From Tolypothrix sp. PCC 7910 (GTDB lineage: Bacteria; Cyanobacteriota; Cyanobacteriia; Cyanobacteriales; Nostocaceae), in contig NZ_CP050440.1 in NCBI RefSeq assembly GCF_011769525.1, forward strand, positions 1,427,501-1,491,500: a stretch of DNA of 64,000 nucleotides, written 5' to 3'. A model generated the notes under the pieces. The model saw only the letters and a program-made list of their open reading frames with translations, did not search any database and was not told where the DNA came from. This document shows positions 19,467-28,068 of this stretch, piece after piece (the stretch's first letter is position 1; each line of letters opens with the position of its first letter). The position numbers and the translations under genes are program-made.

Positions 19467-19823
19467 TTATTTGTTCAAAATAGCGCCTTTGACATTTGAA
19501 ACACGAGCCATTGCAGCGCTAATATCATCAGCAGATACTCCATTGGCTGCCATTGCATCGCTGAGGTGTTTAGCAACTACATCGAAGTGTTGGGGCTGGA
19601 TATTCATACCTGTATGGGTTTTGTCCATTGGGCGACCTGCATATTGCTTTGGCCCTTCGAGTAACTGAGCTACGAAAGCAACAAAGTGACCACGTTGCTT
19701 CGCCATATCTGTCTTAGCGAAGAATGTATTCACACTGCTATCTGCTTGGATGCGTTTGTGCAAATCTGCAACAATTTTATCGAGTGTTGCTTGTCCGCCA
19801 ATTTTTTCGTACAGTGCGCTCAT
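19467..19823 (-). CDS. glbN: truncated haemoglobin (cyanoglobin) in the nif cluster
   Basis: A group-I truncated globin of 118 residues, the same length as the GlbN of Nostoc commune. It starts MSALYEKIGG and ends MKGAILNK-like (VKGAILNK). The Phe-Phe of the B/CD region and the proximal-His segment (KTHTGMNIQPQHFDVVAKHL) are present. It binds O2 tightly and is thought to serve oxygen scavenging or terminal respiration close to nitrogenase; NO chemistry is also possible. Its place between nifU and nifH matches N. commune, where glbN is expressed under nitrogen starvation. Confidence 0.95.
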   Translation of the reverse strand: MSALYEKIGGQATLDKIVADLHKRIQADSSVNTFFAKTDMAKQRGHFVAFVAQLLEGPKQYAGRPMDKTHTGMNIQPQHFDVVAKHLSDAMAANGVSADDISAAMARVSNVKGAILNK

Positions 19824-20013
19824 ATCCTCATTCCTTTGAAGCGAGTTGGATTATGGAATTCGCAATTAGGCGTTGAATACTTTGCCTATGTGCTTAGCTG
19901 TCTGTTTTCGGTAGGACTGAATTTATTGATGCGAAGCGAATTGTCCGAGTCAAATCCTACTTTCTGTGTCTTAGCTGATGCACAGTAGGTGTATTTGAGC
20001 AGTGCGTAAAGTC

Positions 20014-20931
20014 TTAGAGCAATGGCTCGACGGCTTCAACTATCAGGTTCTTGCTGACACGATCCTGCAATCTGGCTTCTATAGCAATCTTGAGAGTTGC
20101 TGTACTGCTAGAACAAGAACCACATGCTCCTTGAAGCAGAACCTTGACGCGATCACCATCTACATCGTAAAGTTCAACATCTCCGCCATCAGCAATCAGA
20201 ACTGGTCTGACTTCTTCATCTAACACTTTTTGAATCAGTGCAATTTTCTGCACATTTGTTAGTCCGAGTTGTGATTGTTTAGTGTTAGCAATATCGGTTG
20301 CAACTTTCACGCCGTAGTTGTTGATTGCAGGTGTAGCGGCTTCTTGCTGAATTTCTTTAATAATATCATCAATATTCGCTAAACAGGAACCGCATCCGCC
20401 ACCAGCTTTTACATAATTTGTTACCTGTTCCGCATCAGTGAGGTTATTTTCCCGAATCACGCGCCGAATCTTGGATTCGCTGATGCCAAAGCAGCTACAA
20501 ATTAGCGCTCCTTCATCATCGTCATCATGAACATCTCGCGCAATGCCACGATAATTATAAATAGCGGCTTCTAGGGCTTCTTGCCCCATCACAGAGCAAT
20601 GCATCTTTGCCTCTGGCAATCCACCCAAGTAATCTGCAATATCTTTATTGGAGACATTTAAGGCTTCATCTAAGGTTAAGCCCTTAATCATTTCGGTTAA
20701 AGCACTGGAAGATGCGATCGCACTCGTGCAGCCAAAAGTTTGAAAGCGTGCATCAAGAATCTTATCGCTGGCGACTTCAACTTTCAGGTGTAGTCTCAAA
20801 GCATCACCACAAGCAATGCTACCTACTTCCCCAGTCGCAACCTTTACTCCAGCTTGCTCAGCTTCTTCGATAACTCCCTGATTTTTGGGATTGTAAAACA
20901 ATTCTAATACTTTATCTGTGTAGTCCCACAT
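20014..20931 (-). CDS. nifU: Fe-S cluster scaffold protein for nitrogenase
   Basis: A three-domain protein of 305 residues. The N-terminal IscU-like scaffold holds cysteines in SIACGDA, FGCTSA and MHCSVMG. A central BFD-type [2Fe-2S] domain has CSCFGIS and GGGCGSC, and the C-terminal Nfu domain has GACGSCSSS. It receives sulphur from NifS, builds clusters and hands them to NifH and NifDK. It lies directly downstream of nifS. The linker around residue 210 is longer than in some relatives. Confidence 0.97.
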   Translation of the reverse strand: MWDYTDKVLELFYNPKNQGVIEEAEQAGVKVATGEVGSIACGDALRLHLKVEVASDKILDARFQTFGCTSAIASSSALTEMIKGLTLDEALNVSNKDIADYLGGLPEAKMHCSVMGQEALEAAIYNYRGIARDVHDDDDEGALICSCFGISESKIRRVIRENNLTDAEQVTNYVKAGGGCGSCLANIDDIIKEIQQEAATPAINNYGVKVATDIANTKQSQLGLTNVQKIALIQKVLDEEVRPVLIADGGDVELYDVDGDRVKVLLQGACGSCSSSTATLKIAIEARLQDRVSKNLIVEAVEPLL

Positions 20932-20939
20932 AGCCGATT

Positions 20940-21080
20940 TTAGATTTGCGAATTTGGATTGGGTATTGGGTATTGGGGAATGGGTAATCGGGGGTATTGG
21001 GTACTGGGTATCGGGGATTGGGTATTAGGTACTAGGAAAATTCTTCCTAATCCCTAGTCCCCAGTCCCTAGTCCCTTATC
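20940..21080. repeat. short tandem heptamer repeats between nifS and nifU
   Basis: The gap is almost entirely degenerate heptamers of the gggtatt/gggaatg type, followed by the complementary tccctag/ccccagt type. The two halves can pair into a long imperfect hairpin. This is the STRR class of repeat common in heterocystous cyanobacteria. It may affect message stability between the two genes. Confidence 0.65.
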
Positions 21081-21081
21081 C

Positions 21082-22290
21082 CTAACGATGAGCCAGTGTT
21101 TGTTCCTGCGCTTGCAGCCAACCCGCTTCATCATTTTTAAAGGGTGAAAGGGCGCGCAAACGTTCGACAATTTCTGGCATAACCGCAATTACTTGATCGA
21201 TTTCGGCTTCTGTGGTGTAGCGGCAAAGGCTAAAGCGGATGGAACCATGCAAAGTGGTATAGGGTAAGCCCATAGCCCGCAATACGTGGGAAGGTTCCAA
21301 AGAGCCAGAAGTACAAGCTGAACCGGATGAGGCACAGATACCGTATTTGTTGAGCAGTAGCAGAATGGCTTCTCCTTCAATGTATTTGAAGCCGATGTTA
21401 GTTGTGTTGGGCAATCTCTGCGTTGTATCGCCGTTAACTTCGCAATCAGGAATTTTGGCGAGTAAGGTTTGTTCTAGGCGATCGCGCAGCCTTCTTTCTC
21501 TTTTTGTTGCCTCTTCTAAATGTAACAGTTCCAGTTCGGCAGCTTTGCCGAGAGCAATAATCCCTGGAACGTTTTCTGTTCCCGCACGCCGTCCCCGTTC
21601 TTGGTGCCCACCAAGTAAGAAGGGACGGAATCTCACGCCGCGCCGCACATACAAAGCGCCAATACCTTTGGGAGCGTGGATTTTGTGACCGGATAAAGTA
21701 AGCATATCTACGGTGCTTTTCTTCATATTCAGAGGGATTTTCCCTACTGCTTGCACCGCATCGACGTGGAATAAAGCACCATGCTCTTTCGCTCGCAATC
21801 CAATCTGCTCGATTGGGAAAACCACGCCAGTTTCGTTGTTGGCATACATCGTTGTCACCAAGGCGGTGTTACCTGTCAAGGAAGCTTCTAGCTCATTGAG
21901 ATCCAATTGTCCCTGACGATTTACCGAAAGATAAGTAACACTATAACCTTGAGTTTCTAATTGTTTGCAGACATTCAGTACTGCTGGGTGTTCAACTTGA
22001 GTAGTAATAATGTGGCGTTTGTCAGGTTGTGCCAACAGTGCAGCGCGAATAGCTGCATTATCACCTTCAGTACCGCAACTAGTGTAAACAATTTCCGACT
22101 CATCTGCTCCCAGAAGGGCTGCAAGTTGCTCTCTTGCTGTTTTCACTGCTTTGGCAAGTTGTCCGCCAAAGGTATGCATACTAGAGGGATTGCCGTAATA
22201 TTCTGTTAAGTAGGGCAACATCACCTCTACAACTTCTGGGTCTACCTTCGTGGTGGCATTATTATCGAGATAGATGCAGTTGTTTTGCAT
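21082..22290 (-). CDS. nifS: nitrogenase cysteine desulfurase
   Basis: A PLP enzyme of 402 residues, full length. The PLP lysine is in LSGHKIHAPKGIG (about residue 203) and the mobile catalytic Cys in ASSGSACTSGSLEPSHVL. It starts MQNNCIYLDNNATTKVDPEV. It takes sulphur from cysteine and passes it to NifU. In the nif operon it lies between fdxN and nifU. Its start is about 65 bases downstream of the last fdxN codon. Confidence 0.97.
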   Translation of the reverse strand: MQNNCIYLDNNATTKVDPEVVEVMLPYLTEYYGNPSSMHTFGGQLAKAVKTAREQLAALLGADESEIVYTSCGTEGDNAAIRAALLAQPDKRHIITTQVEHPAVLNVCKQLETQGYSVTYLSVNRQGQLDLNELEASLTGNTALVTTMYANNETGVVFPIEQIGLRAKEHGALFHVDAVQAVGKIPLNMKKSTVDMLTLSGHKIHAPKGIGALYVRRGVRFRPFLLGGHQERGRRAGTENVPGIIALGKAAELELLHLEEATKRERRLRDRLEQTLLAKIPDCEVNGDTTQRLPNTTNIGFKYIEGEAILLLLNKYGICASSGSACTSGSLEPSHVLRAMGLPYTTLHGSIRFSLCRYTTEAEIDQVIAVMPEIVERLRALSPFKNDEAGWLQAQEQTLAHR

Positions 22291-22354
22291 TGGTTTTAAA
22301 TTTAGGAATTATGAATTATCAAGGATGAAGGGTAAAGGGTGAAGGGTGATTACT

Positions 22355-22415
22355 TTATCCTTCATACTTCATCTGAGGTTGACGCTTTTGCAACTGCTCA
22401 GAGAACTTCTGAGAA
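22355..22415 (-). CDS. fdxN: fdxN 3' segment, separated from its 5' part
   Basis: On the minus strand this reads, in the frame set by the 12-bp core, SQKF then [15 protein letters not shown] and a TAA stop at 22,355-22,357. That is the C-terminus expected for cyanobacterial FdxN. It has no start of its own. Together with 51,821-52,110 and the shared core it gives one uninterrupted ferredoxin of 116 residues. I annotate it as the downstream part of an interrupted gene, not as a pseudogene. Confidence 0.88.
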
Positions 22416-22435
22416 CAGAAGTATCCACTATCAAA
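22404..22435 (+). other. fdxN-element attachment site, nifS side
   Basis: The 12-bp core AACTTCTGAGAA (22,404-22,415) is repeated at 51,809-51,820. The site is also a palindrome, ACTTCTG-AGAA-CAGAAGT (22,405-22,422). Reading inward, AGAAGTATCCACTATCAAA (22,417-22,435) matches 17 of 19 bases of the motif at the other end. These are the likely contact sites for the serine recombinase XisF. Confidence 0.8.
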
Positions 22436-22463
22436 TACGATCAAGCTATGTGCATGGACTATC

Positions 22464-22718
22464 ATGTTTGAGGTATTTATGGCGATCGCCAAATCCGTTG
22501 GCAATCTCTCACACATTGAAGCGGTAGAATTCTTTGAGCGCAGGAAGCAAGAGAAGCGTTTCCATACAGATGTTTGGGGCGTGCAGTTGCGCTTTCAGCA
22601 AGCAATCCAGCAAGTACAAAAAGATAACTACTCAAAAGCTGAAAAATGGCTCAATAGAGTTAAGCAATTAACCAATGAAGAATCAGTAATTGAGCAAGAG
22701 CAAACTCTAACTGTTTAA
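22464..22718 (+). pseudogene. duplicated 3' end of the NO synthase gene
   Basis: An 84-codon frame is nearly identical to the last residues of the NO synthase at 33,552-38,000 ([21 protein letters not shown] and so on to TLTV). Only about six residues differ. It lies in the opposite orientation. The match begins exactly at the ATG, 26 bases after the 21-bp repeat, the same distance as the xisF start from its copy of the repeat (27 bases). The NO-synthase tail has thus replaced the xisF coding region behind an xisF-like leader. It lacks the FAD and most NADPH residues, so it cannot be an enzyme. Confidence 0.8.
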
Positions 22719-22801
22719 ACTTCTTAAGTAGCTCAAATTCAACACCAAACCAATATTTGTTAAATCCACAATCTCCCGAATTAAATTCGGGAGATAATCC
22801 A

Positions 22802-23689
22802 TTAATCTTGAATATATTCAAACAGAATTTTTAGATATTTATCTAAAGATTTAGTAGGTTTTTCTTTTCTCCACACCGCAGTTGAGCGAGCATAGTGTAT
22901 TGGATGATGGATCTTTATAAACACAACTTGGGGATGGGGCAGCGCTTGCGCCTCGTTTGGCATAATGGCCACCCCTTGTCCAGCAGCAACCAACGCAATC
23001 ATTGAGGCATGGCTATCGGCAAACAAATGCAGATTTGGTGTGAAGTCTGCATCACGACAAACACCTCGGATGCGATCATTCCGTCCGGGAAAGGTTTCTT
23101 CAGACATACCGATAAATTTTTCGGATGCGAGTTCAGCTAGATTAATGGAGGATTCATGCGCCAATGGATGTGTATCCGGTAAAACAGCACAAATTGGTAC
23201 TTTCCGCACACATTTAACTGTAAACTCTTGTTCTATCTCATTGGGTGGATTACCCATAAATGCGATATCGATTGTGCTATCTCGCAATGCTCTGATTTGT
23301 TCTGCAGGTGGCATCTCGTGCAAACGTACAGCAACTTCAGGATAGGTATGTCCAAAGCGCTTAAGAGTTTGGCCTAGAAAAGTCTGGAGGATAGTTGGGA
23401 TATAGCCAATTATCAAGGGCTCATCAGTATTAGTGTAATGAGCTTTGATAGTTTGCACAGCCACATGACTGCGATCCAAAATATCTTTTGCTTGTTCACG
23501 AAAAAATTTCCCGGCTTCTGTAAGTGCTAATCCATCAGATTGTCTGAGAAACAACACAACACCAAGTTCATCTTCCAGGTTCTTGATTTGACGGCTTAAC
23601 GCAGGCTGCGAAATATACAGCCGGACGGCAGCACGGCTGAAGCTGAGGTCTTCTGCAACAGTAACAAAATATTTTAGATGCCGTAATTC
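22802..23689 (-). CDS. LysR-family transcription regulator
   Basis: This codes for 295 residues from the internal ATG (MELRHLKYFVTVAEDLSFSRAAV); 15 upstream codons are open but not family-like. The helix-turn-helix (about residues 18-38, ALSRQIKNLEDELGVVLF) is followed by a periplasmic-binding-like effector domain from about residue 90. The branch resembles BenM/CatR-type regulators (DEPLIIGYIPTI). It faces away from the next gene, and about 900 bases of remnant sequence separate them. Its targets within the block are unknown. Confidence 0.9.
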   Translation of the reverse strand, partial: ELRHLKYFVTVAEDLSFSRAAVRLYISQPALSRQIKNLEDELGVVLFLRQSDGLALTEAGKFFREQAKDILDRSHVAVQTIKAHYTNTDEPLIIGYIPTILQTFLGQTLKRFGHTYPEVAVRLHEMPPAEQIRALRDSTIDIAFMGNPPNEIEQEFTVKCVRKVPICAVLPDTHPLAHESSINLAELASEKFIGMSEETFPGRNDRIRGVCRDADFTPNLHLFADSHASMIALVAAGQGVAIMPNEAQALPHPQVVFIKIHHPIHYARSTAVWRKEKPTKSLDKYLKILFEYIQD

Positions 23690-24095
23690 CATGAATGAAT
23701 TATGTGAGGTATACCTAAAAGTTATAGTTGTCAAAATTATAAGGCATTAGACTTTAGTTAAGCGTTGTACTACTCTAAGTTATTGTAAGGATTTAATTCT
23801 CGCCGATTAAATCTCCTAATACTAATTAGTCATAGAGAATAAATTGATATGTAACCTATGTTTTTAAAATTGCAACTGTCTCTTTATTTAAAAAATGGAG
23901 TATATAGCTATCTAGCGAAAGAATAACTTCAGTGATTTTTGACCAATTCGTAAAGATTAAATAATTTGATGTTTAGTTTTAAATTCTTCAGATTTCGCTT
24001 TAATTTACTCAAACTGCTTTAAAAATAAATTTTAAATTTGAAAATCTCTTAGTATATTATAGGACTCATATTTGATTTCTGAAATACACGTAGTA

Positions 24096-24194
24096 GCGTG
24101 GCAAGACTAAAATGTTGCAATAAAAATGTTTGTAGTTGCGCTGTCTTTAGCTTTCCAAATATAAGTCTAATGCACAACTTTAGTCTTGCCACGC
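24096..24194. mobile_element. MITE-like 99-bp inverted-repeat element
   Basis: Perfect 16-bp terminal inverted repeats (GCGTGGCAAGACTAAA at 24,096-24,111 and its complement at 24,179-24,194) enclose 67 bp without coding content. AGTAG occurs just outside both ends. Size and structure are those of a miniature transposable element mobilised by another element's transposase. Confidence 0.55.
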
Positions 24195-24197
24195 CAG

Positions 24198-24231
24198 TAG
24201 GGTGCGTTACACTTCGTGATAACGCACCCTA
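24198..24231. repeat. dispersed GGGTGCGTTA hairpin
   Basis: Arms TAGGGTGCGTTA and TAACGCACCCTA pair over 12 bp with a 10-base loop. This is a common intergenic hairpin in cyanobacteria. It abuts the MITE-like element. The rest of the gap 23,690-24,095 is AT-rich and shows no gene. Confidence 0.6.
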
Positions 24232-24289
24232 CACATACTTAGGTTTTTTCAATAATCAAATCGGATTCCTATATTAAGTATTAATATTA

Positions 24290-24539
24290 ATGATTGACCC
24301 TGCTAAATTAGTAGATGAGCCTGAGGAAATTGTCAACATCCTGAAAAGCGAACTCAGCTTTAAACCCATCTACCAAAATATTTTGTTTAAAAAAATAATA
24401 AATATTGATGGGGTCATTAAAAACTGAGCAAGGCTATCATATTCTTTTGGTTGATGAGTTTATTCCAGCTAAATTAACACCAGACAGATATCAGGAAATT
24501 CTCGAAATATGTTTCAAGATTGGCTATCAAAGTAACTAG
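24290..24539 (+). pseudogene. peptidyl-prolyl isomerase (SurA-like) remnant
   Basis: The first part (24,290-24,428) starts with ATG and reads ..DEPEEIVNILKSELSFKPIYQNILFKKII, the N-terminus typical of a cyanobacterial PPIC-type isomerase. The second part, shifted by one frame, reads LKTEQGYHILLVDEFIPAKLTPDRYQEIL, the C-terminus. The central domain, over 100 residues, is missing. It is an internally deleted and frameshifted gene. Confidence 0.55.
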
Positions 24540-24602
24540 AGTATATACTGAGTTATTCATAACTGAAATACAAACTATATATAACAGCTAGCGATCAAAT
24601 TT

Positions 24603-25997
24603 ATGACTTTAGCGCATCAAACTGCTCATCAAGCATTCAGTTATAGCAATTGGCGGCTACGTCCTGGTTATTTAAGCGAAGGTGATTCGGATTTTGAATC
24701 CGTACATGTCCTCATTGGCCAGTTTCTTGCAGATCGCTACTCTCCCAATCCATTACCTGACGCATCACTGCTGACAGAAAACCCTAAATTTCAGTGGGGA
24801 TATGGGAAACCTCTAGAGAAGGTGATTAAATCTCAGGAAGATTTTGAATTTCTGATGAAACACCCTCACCTATTTCGTAATGCGATCGCTATCATTGAAC
24901 CCTGGGAACATGTCGGGCAAAATCCATTAGGAGAAGATGTGCGAGCATCGCTGAATGTTGCATACATCGCTCAAAAAATTGCCGATTGCGATTCAGTTTT
25001 GTTTCCTGTCTGGTCTTCAGGACTGCTCGATCCTGAAGTGATGGTGCCTTTAATTACATCTGGGTTAGCAGTGGTGGTAGAAGGTGGCGATCCGTCAGTC
25101 AGAGATGCTTCTACTTTTGAAGGTAGCAAATGTTCGCTCGATCACCTCCATTGTTTGGTGGAAAAGCTGTTGCTCTCGCGATCGCCTACGAGTGCTTTAG
25201 CGCTGTTTATTTGTTTGGGACATCAATTAGCAGCACAAGGACATATCAATCTGATCAAGCGGGCGGTTAAGCAAGTGCTGAGTTTAGAGTCTCTACCAAG
25301 AGATCGGGATGGCAAGATGTTGAAGGCGCTCAAGCGCGTTTGTCAACAAATTGAAAAAGTTGGCAGTTCTCTGAAAATTACGAAACGCAATGGCCACGTC
25401 ATCGCTGAAGGCTGGGATCATCCAGAATTTGCCGTAGGGCCTAACGAACACAAGGAAGTTGGCGAGCGCCAGCTGCACCACTACAAGTCACCTGATGGGG
25501 AAGCTCTGGGTATTCCCCAAGAGTTAATCAGCGCTCATGAAATCACGGCTGATGAATATGAAGGCGTGATTGACACCACGATTGAGTATGAGCGGGAAGT
25601 CAATATTGCAATGTTTCACTCGGATGAGGTGAACGAAGAAGCTATCTTATTTGCTAACTGGGCATACCGCTTGCTGCATGATGCGATCATTCCCCATCGC
25701 TCGGTTTTAGCGGGTAGTCGGCTGGCATGGTTACTGAAATTACCAGACGCGATCGAGATTTTGTGTTCTACTACTATTGACGATGAGATTGTTACCGAAT
25801 GTTCTGCTACTTGCATAATCTATAAAGATTTTGAGAGTAAACAGATTCGGCGATCGTTTACCTGTCAGTTTCACCCAGAGTTATTGTCAGATTTGAGAAC
25901 AGTAGGCACTTGTGAACCACCTACCTATGCAAGGTTAAAGACCGATGATGGTGCAAGGTTATTTGCACGACTCCTATACGAAGGGATGCAAGAATAA
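24603..25997 (+). CDS. class-I glutamine amidotransferase-like protein
   Basis: This codes for 464 residues. The nucleophile elbow is FICLGHQLAA with Cys204, and the His-Glu pair is in CQFHPEL (His424, Glu426). This completes a GATase-1 triad with unusual spacing. The N-terminal 130 residues (LRPGYLSEGDSDFESVHVLIGQFLADRY) and the insert between Cys and His are not from a synthase I know. There is no adjacent synthetase domain or gene. It may be a hydrolase or a stand-alone amidase for a small molecule. I do not recognise the family. Confidence 0.6.
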   Translation: MTLAHQTAHQAFSYSNWRLRPGYLSEGDSDFESVHVLIGQFLADRYSPNPLPDASLLTENPKFQWGYGKPLEKVIKSQEDFEFLMKHPHLFRNAIAIIEPWEHVGQNPLGEDVRASLNVAYIAQKIADCDSVLFPVWSSGLLDPEVMVPLITSGLAVVVEGGDPSVRDASTFEGSKCSLDHLHCLVEKLLLSRSPTSALALFICLGHQLAAQGHINLIKRAVKQVLSLESLPRDRDGKMLKALKRVCQQIEKVGSSLKITKRNGHVIAEGWDHPEFAVGPNEHKEVGERQLHHYKSPDGEALGIPQELISAHEITADEYEGVIDTTIEYEREVNIAMFHSDEVNEEAILFANWAYRLLHDAIIPHRSVLAGSRLAWLLKLPDAIEILCSTTIDDEIVTECSATCIIYKDFESKQIRRSFTCQFHPELLSDLRTVGTCEPPTYARLKTDDGARLFARLLYEGMQE

Positions 25998-26137
25998 ACT
26001 TTTTTCACTTAATTCAATACCGTTGCCAATTTACGAGGTTAGGTTGATGATACTTTCACCATTAACTCGCTGTTATCTAATGTTTGGCAAAAACAATAAG
26101 TCCTATAACTATAAATTGTAAATTGCAAAACTTGAGA

Positions 26138-26656
26138 ATGTTAACTGAATTTCAAAAGCAAAAAGCGAGAAAAAGCTTTGAAGTACATGATTTTAATGGG
26201 GATGGAATTTTAACCTTAGCTGACTTTGAATTGATTGTGGAAAACTTAGCAAAGCTAGGCCAAAAACAGCGTTTACTAGAATATCAAGCCCTAAAGTCAG
26301 CATATACAAGCTTCTGGTTAGAACTACAAGCATTAGCCGACATTGATAATGACGGACAAGTTAGTCTGGATGAATGGTATGCATATTACGATCATCATTT
26401 AGTCCATTTAATGATGGATTTCATGTTTGATCTAATTGATGGTGATGGGGATGGAGAAATTACTGTCAAAGAGTACAAACAGTTTGCTACCTGCTGGAAT
26501 CGCAGTGAAACTGAGGCAGGCGAAACATTTCTAAAGCTGGACTTAAATGGGGATGGTTGCCTAACAAAACTAGAGATTTTGCAACACTTCGACGATTTTT
26601 GTTATGGCAACGATCCTGAAGTTCCTGGTAACTGGCTTTGGGGCCCATTATCATGA
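26138..26656 (+). CDS. EF-hand calcium-binding protein
   Basis: This codes for 172 residues from ATG at 26,138; an 18-codon longer frame starts with TTG at 26,084. Four EF-hand loops are readable: DFNGDGILTLADFE, DIDNDGQVSLDEW, DGDGDGEITVKEY and DLNGDGCLTKLEI. Each has Asp at 1, 3 and 5, and a Glu, or a variant, at 12. The layout is that of calerythrin-type bacterial Ca2+-binding proteins, with no signal peptide. The gene lies in the NO-synthase block. A link between Ca2+ and the enzyme is possible but only inferred. Confidence 0.85.
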   Translation: MLTEFQKQKARKSFEVHDFNGDGILTLADFELIVENLAKLGQKQRLLEYQALKSAYTSFWLELQALADIDNDGQVSLDEWYAYYDHHLVHLMMDFMFDLIDGDGDGEITVKEYKQFATCWNRSETEAGETFLKLDLNGDGCLTKLEILQHFDDFCYGNDPEVPGNWLWGPLS

Positions 26657-26660
26657 GTTG

Positions 26661-27176
26661 TTATGTATGCATATCGTGCTTTGATCGCAATAAATAACTG
26701 CTAGCTGCAATCAAAAGAATTGAAATTGCCAGATATAGCAGGTCAAGGGTTGTTGCAATTGGCATCTCCAGGACTTTTTTAAAAAAGGCAACCACAAGAA
26801 CCATAACAATCACTTTCAAGACTTTGTCTTTTAACTGGTCGAGAGATTTAATTTCTAAAATCTGAATTTCTTCATTCTGTCTGCCTACATCAATTTTTGA
26901 GATAAACAATTCATAAATTCCGAAACTAAATATCATTAGAACAATACCGATTAAGTAGAGATCAATACCACCAATAATGCCACCGAGGATAATTTTTGCT
27001 GTTTCCTCATGTTTAAAGTGCATGTATCCACTTAACCCAGAAATAATTTCTGCACTACCCAATATAAATAAACCTAGTACACTAACAACTCCAAACAAGA
27101 CAGGTACAATTGCTAAAAATCTAATTGTCCACAAAGAAGTTTCTACAAAATGCTCTAATTTTTGTTTATGGTTCAT
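26661..27176 (-). CDS. YqhA-family (UPF0114) inner-membrane protein
   Basis: This codes for 171 residues with four predicted membrane helices (about 15-40, 63-92, 115-135 and 145-165). The family's pattern TSLWTIRFLAIVPVLFGV and IIGGIDLYLIGIVLMIFSFGIYELFISKID is clear. The function is not established for the family; members are often near stress or ion-transport genes. It overlaps the end of the 27,166-27,414 gene by 11 bases, so the two are probably co-translated. Confidence 0.82.
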   Translation of the reverse strand: MNHKQKLEHFVETSLWTIRFLAIVPVLFGVVSVLGLFILGSAEIISGLSGYMHFKHEETAKIILGGIIGGIDLYLIGIVLMIFSFGIYELFISKIDVGRQNEEIQILEIKSLDQLKDKVLKVIVMVLVVAFFKKVLEMPIATTLDLLYLAISILLIAASSYLLRSKHDMHT

Positions 27177-27414
27177 CTGTTAATTGCCTAATAGTATCAA
27201 GATATACATTGACTATAGAAGCATAATCTTGGACTCTATCATAATCCTTGAGATTTTGAACAGCCACATGAATAGACTGCTTATGCAAACTGCAATCCAT
27301 CATAGTGGCTAGTAGAGAAGATAAAGCCGAATTAATTTTTAAGATTTTTGATTTGATGGCTTGATAAAACTTGCTAGATAGAAAATAAGAGAATAATAAA
27401 TTTGAATATGACAT
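27166..27414 (-). CDS. small hypothetical protein
   Basis: A mainly helical protein of 82 residues with one Cys (MDCSLHKQSIHVAVQNLKDYDRVQDYASIVNVYLDTIRQL). There is no signal or membrane segment. It overlaps the YqhA gene downstream by 11 bases, which favours a real gene. No function can be assigned. Confidence 0.5.
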   Translation of the reverse strand: MSYSNLLFSYFLSSKFYQAIKSKILKINSALSSLLATMMDCSLHKQSIHVAVQNLKDYDRVQDYASIVNVYLDTIRQLTDEP

Positions 27415-27605
27415 ATTTTGCGGTTATAACAATTTAAAATGCCTCAATCTCATCATTTTATGGGCTATGCTTCAAAGTTATAACTGCCATGCTTATAAAG
27501 CATTAGACTTTAGGGACTTGTGATATTAACCTAAACTCTTACATGGATTTATTTGATTAGTTAAATTCTGTGTCAGTAGATGTGATTAACTAAGGAGCGT
27601 ATTAG

Positions 27606-28004
27606 TTGCTGCCAAATATTACATTGTTCGGTGTCTTTGCGATCGCGATAGGTGCAGTGCCTGGCGCTTTAAGCCGCTACTATCTGACTGAGTTCTGCAA
27701 AAGAGCCATAGGTACAAACTTTCCTTACGGCACTTTTATTATCAATTTCACAGGCTGTTTACTAATGGGCTTTTTCTTCACCTTCTTCAAGGGAATTAAA
27801 GGCTTTCCACCTGAGATAGATTTGCTCGTTAGAACTGGTTTCTTAGGTGCTTATACAACCTTCTCAACCTACGGATACGATACATTAACACTGTGGCGAA
27901 ATGGCAAGCAGGGAGCTACCGTTTTCTACTGGGCAGGCAGTGCCATATTAGCAGTAGTTGGTATTGTATTAGGTCGCGCTTTAGCGAAGCTAATTGTGGG
28001 ATAA
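27606..28004 (+). CDS. crcB: fluoride channel subunit CrcB/Fluc (first copy)
   Basis: A four-helix protein of 132 residues. It has the Fluc signatures GAVPGALSRYYLTE, FPYGTFIINFTGC and GFLGAYTTFSTYG; the Asn and the two Phe in these segments line the fluoride path. The start is TTG at 27,606, with AAGGAG 8 bases upstream. Its neighbour 28,069-28,488 is a second copy. Paired subunits of this family often form heterodimers in which the two chains insert in opposite directions. It exports F-. Confidence 0.93.
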   Translation: MLPNITLFGVFAIAIGAVPGALSRYYLTEFCKRAIGTNFPYGTFIINFTGCLLMGFFFTFFKGIKGFPPEIDLLVRTGFLGAYTTFSTYGYDTLTLWRNGKQGATVFYWAGSAILAVVGIVLGRALAKLIVG

Positions 28005-28068
28005 ACACTATTTGCTAAAAACGATATCAATTTCTATCACATCATTTAATACCAGGGCAAGATTTACA

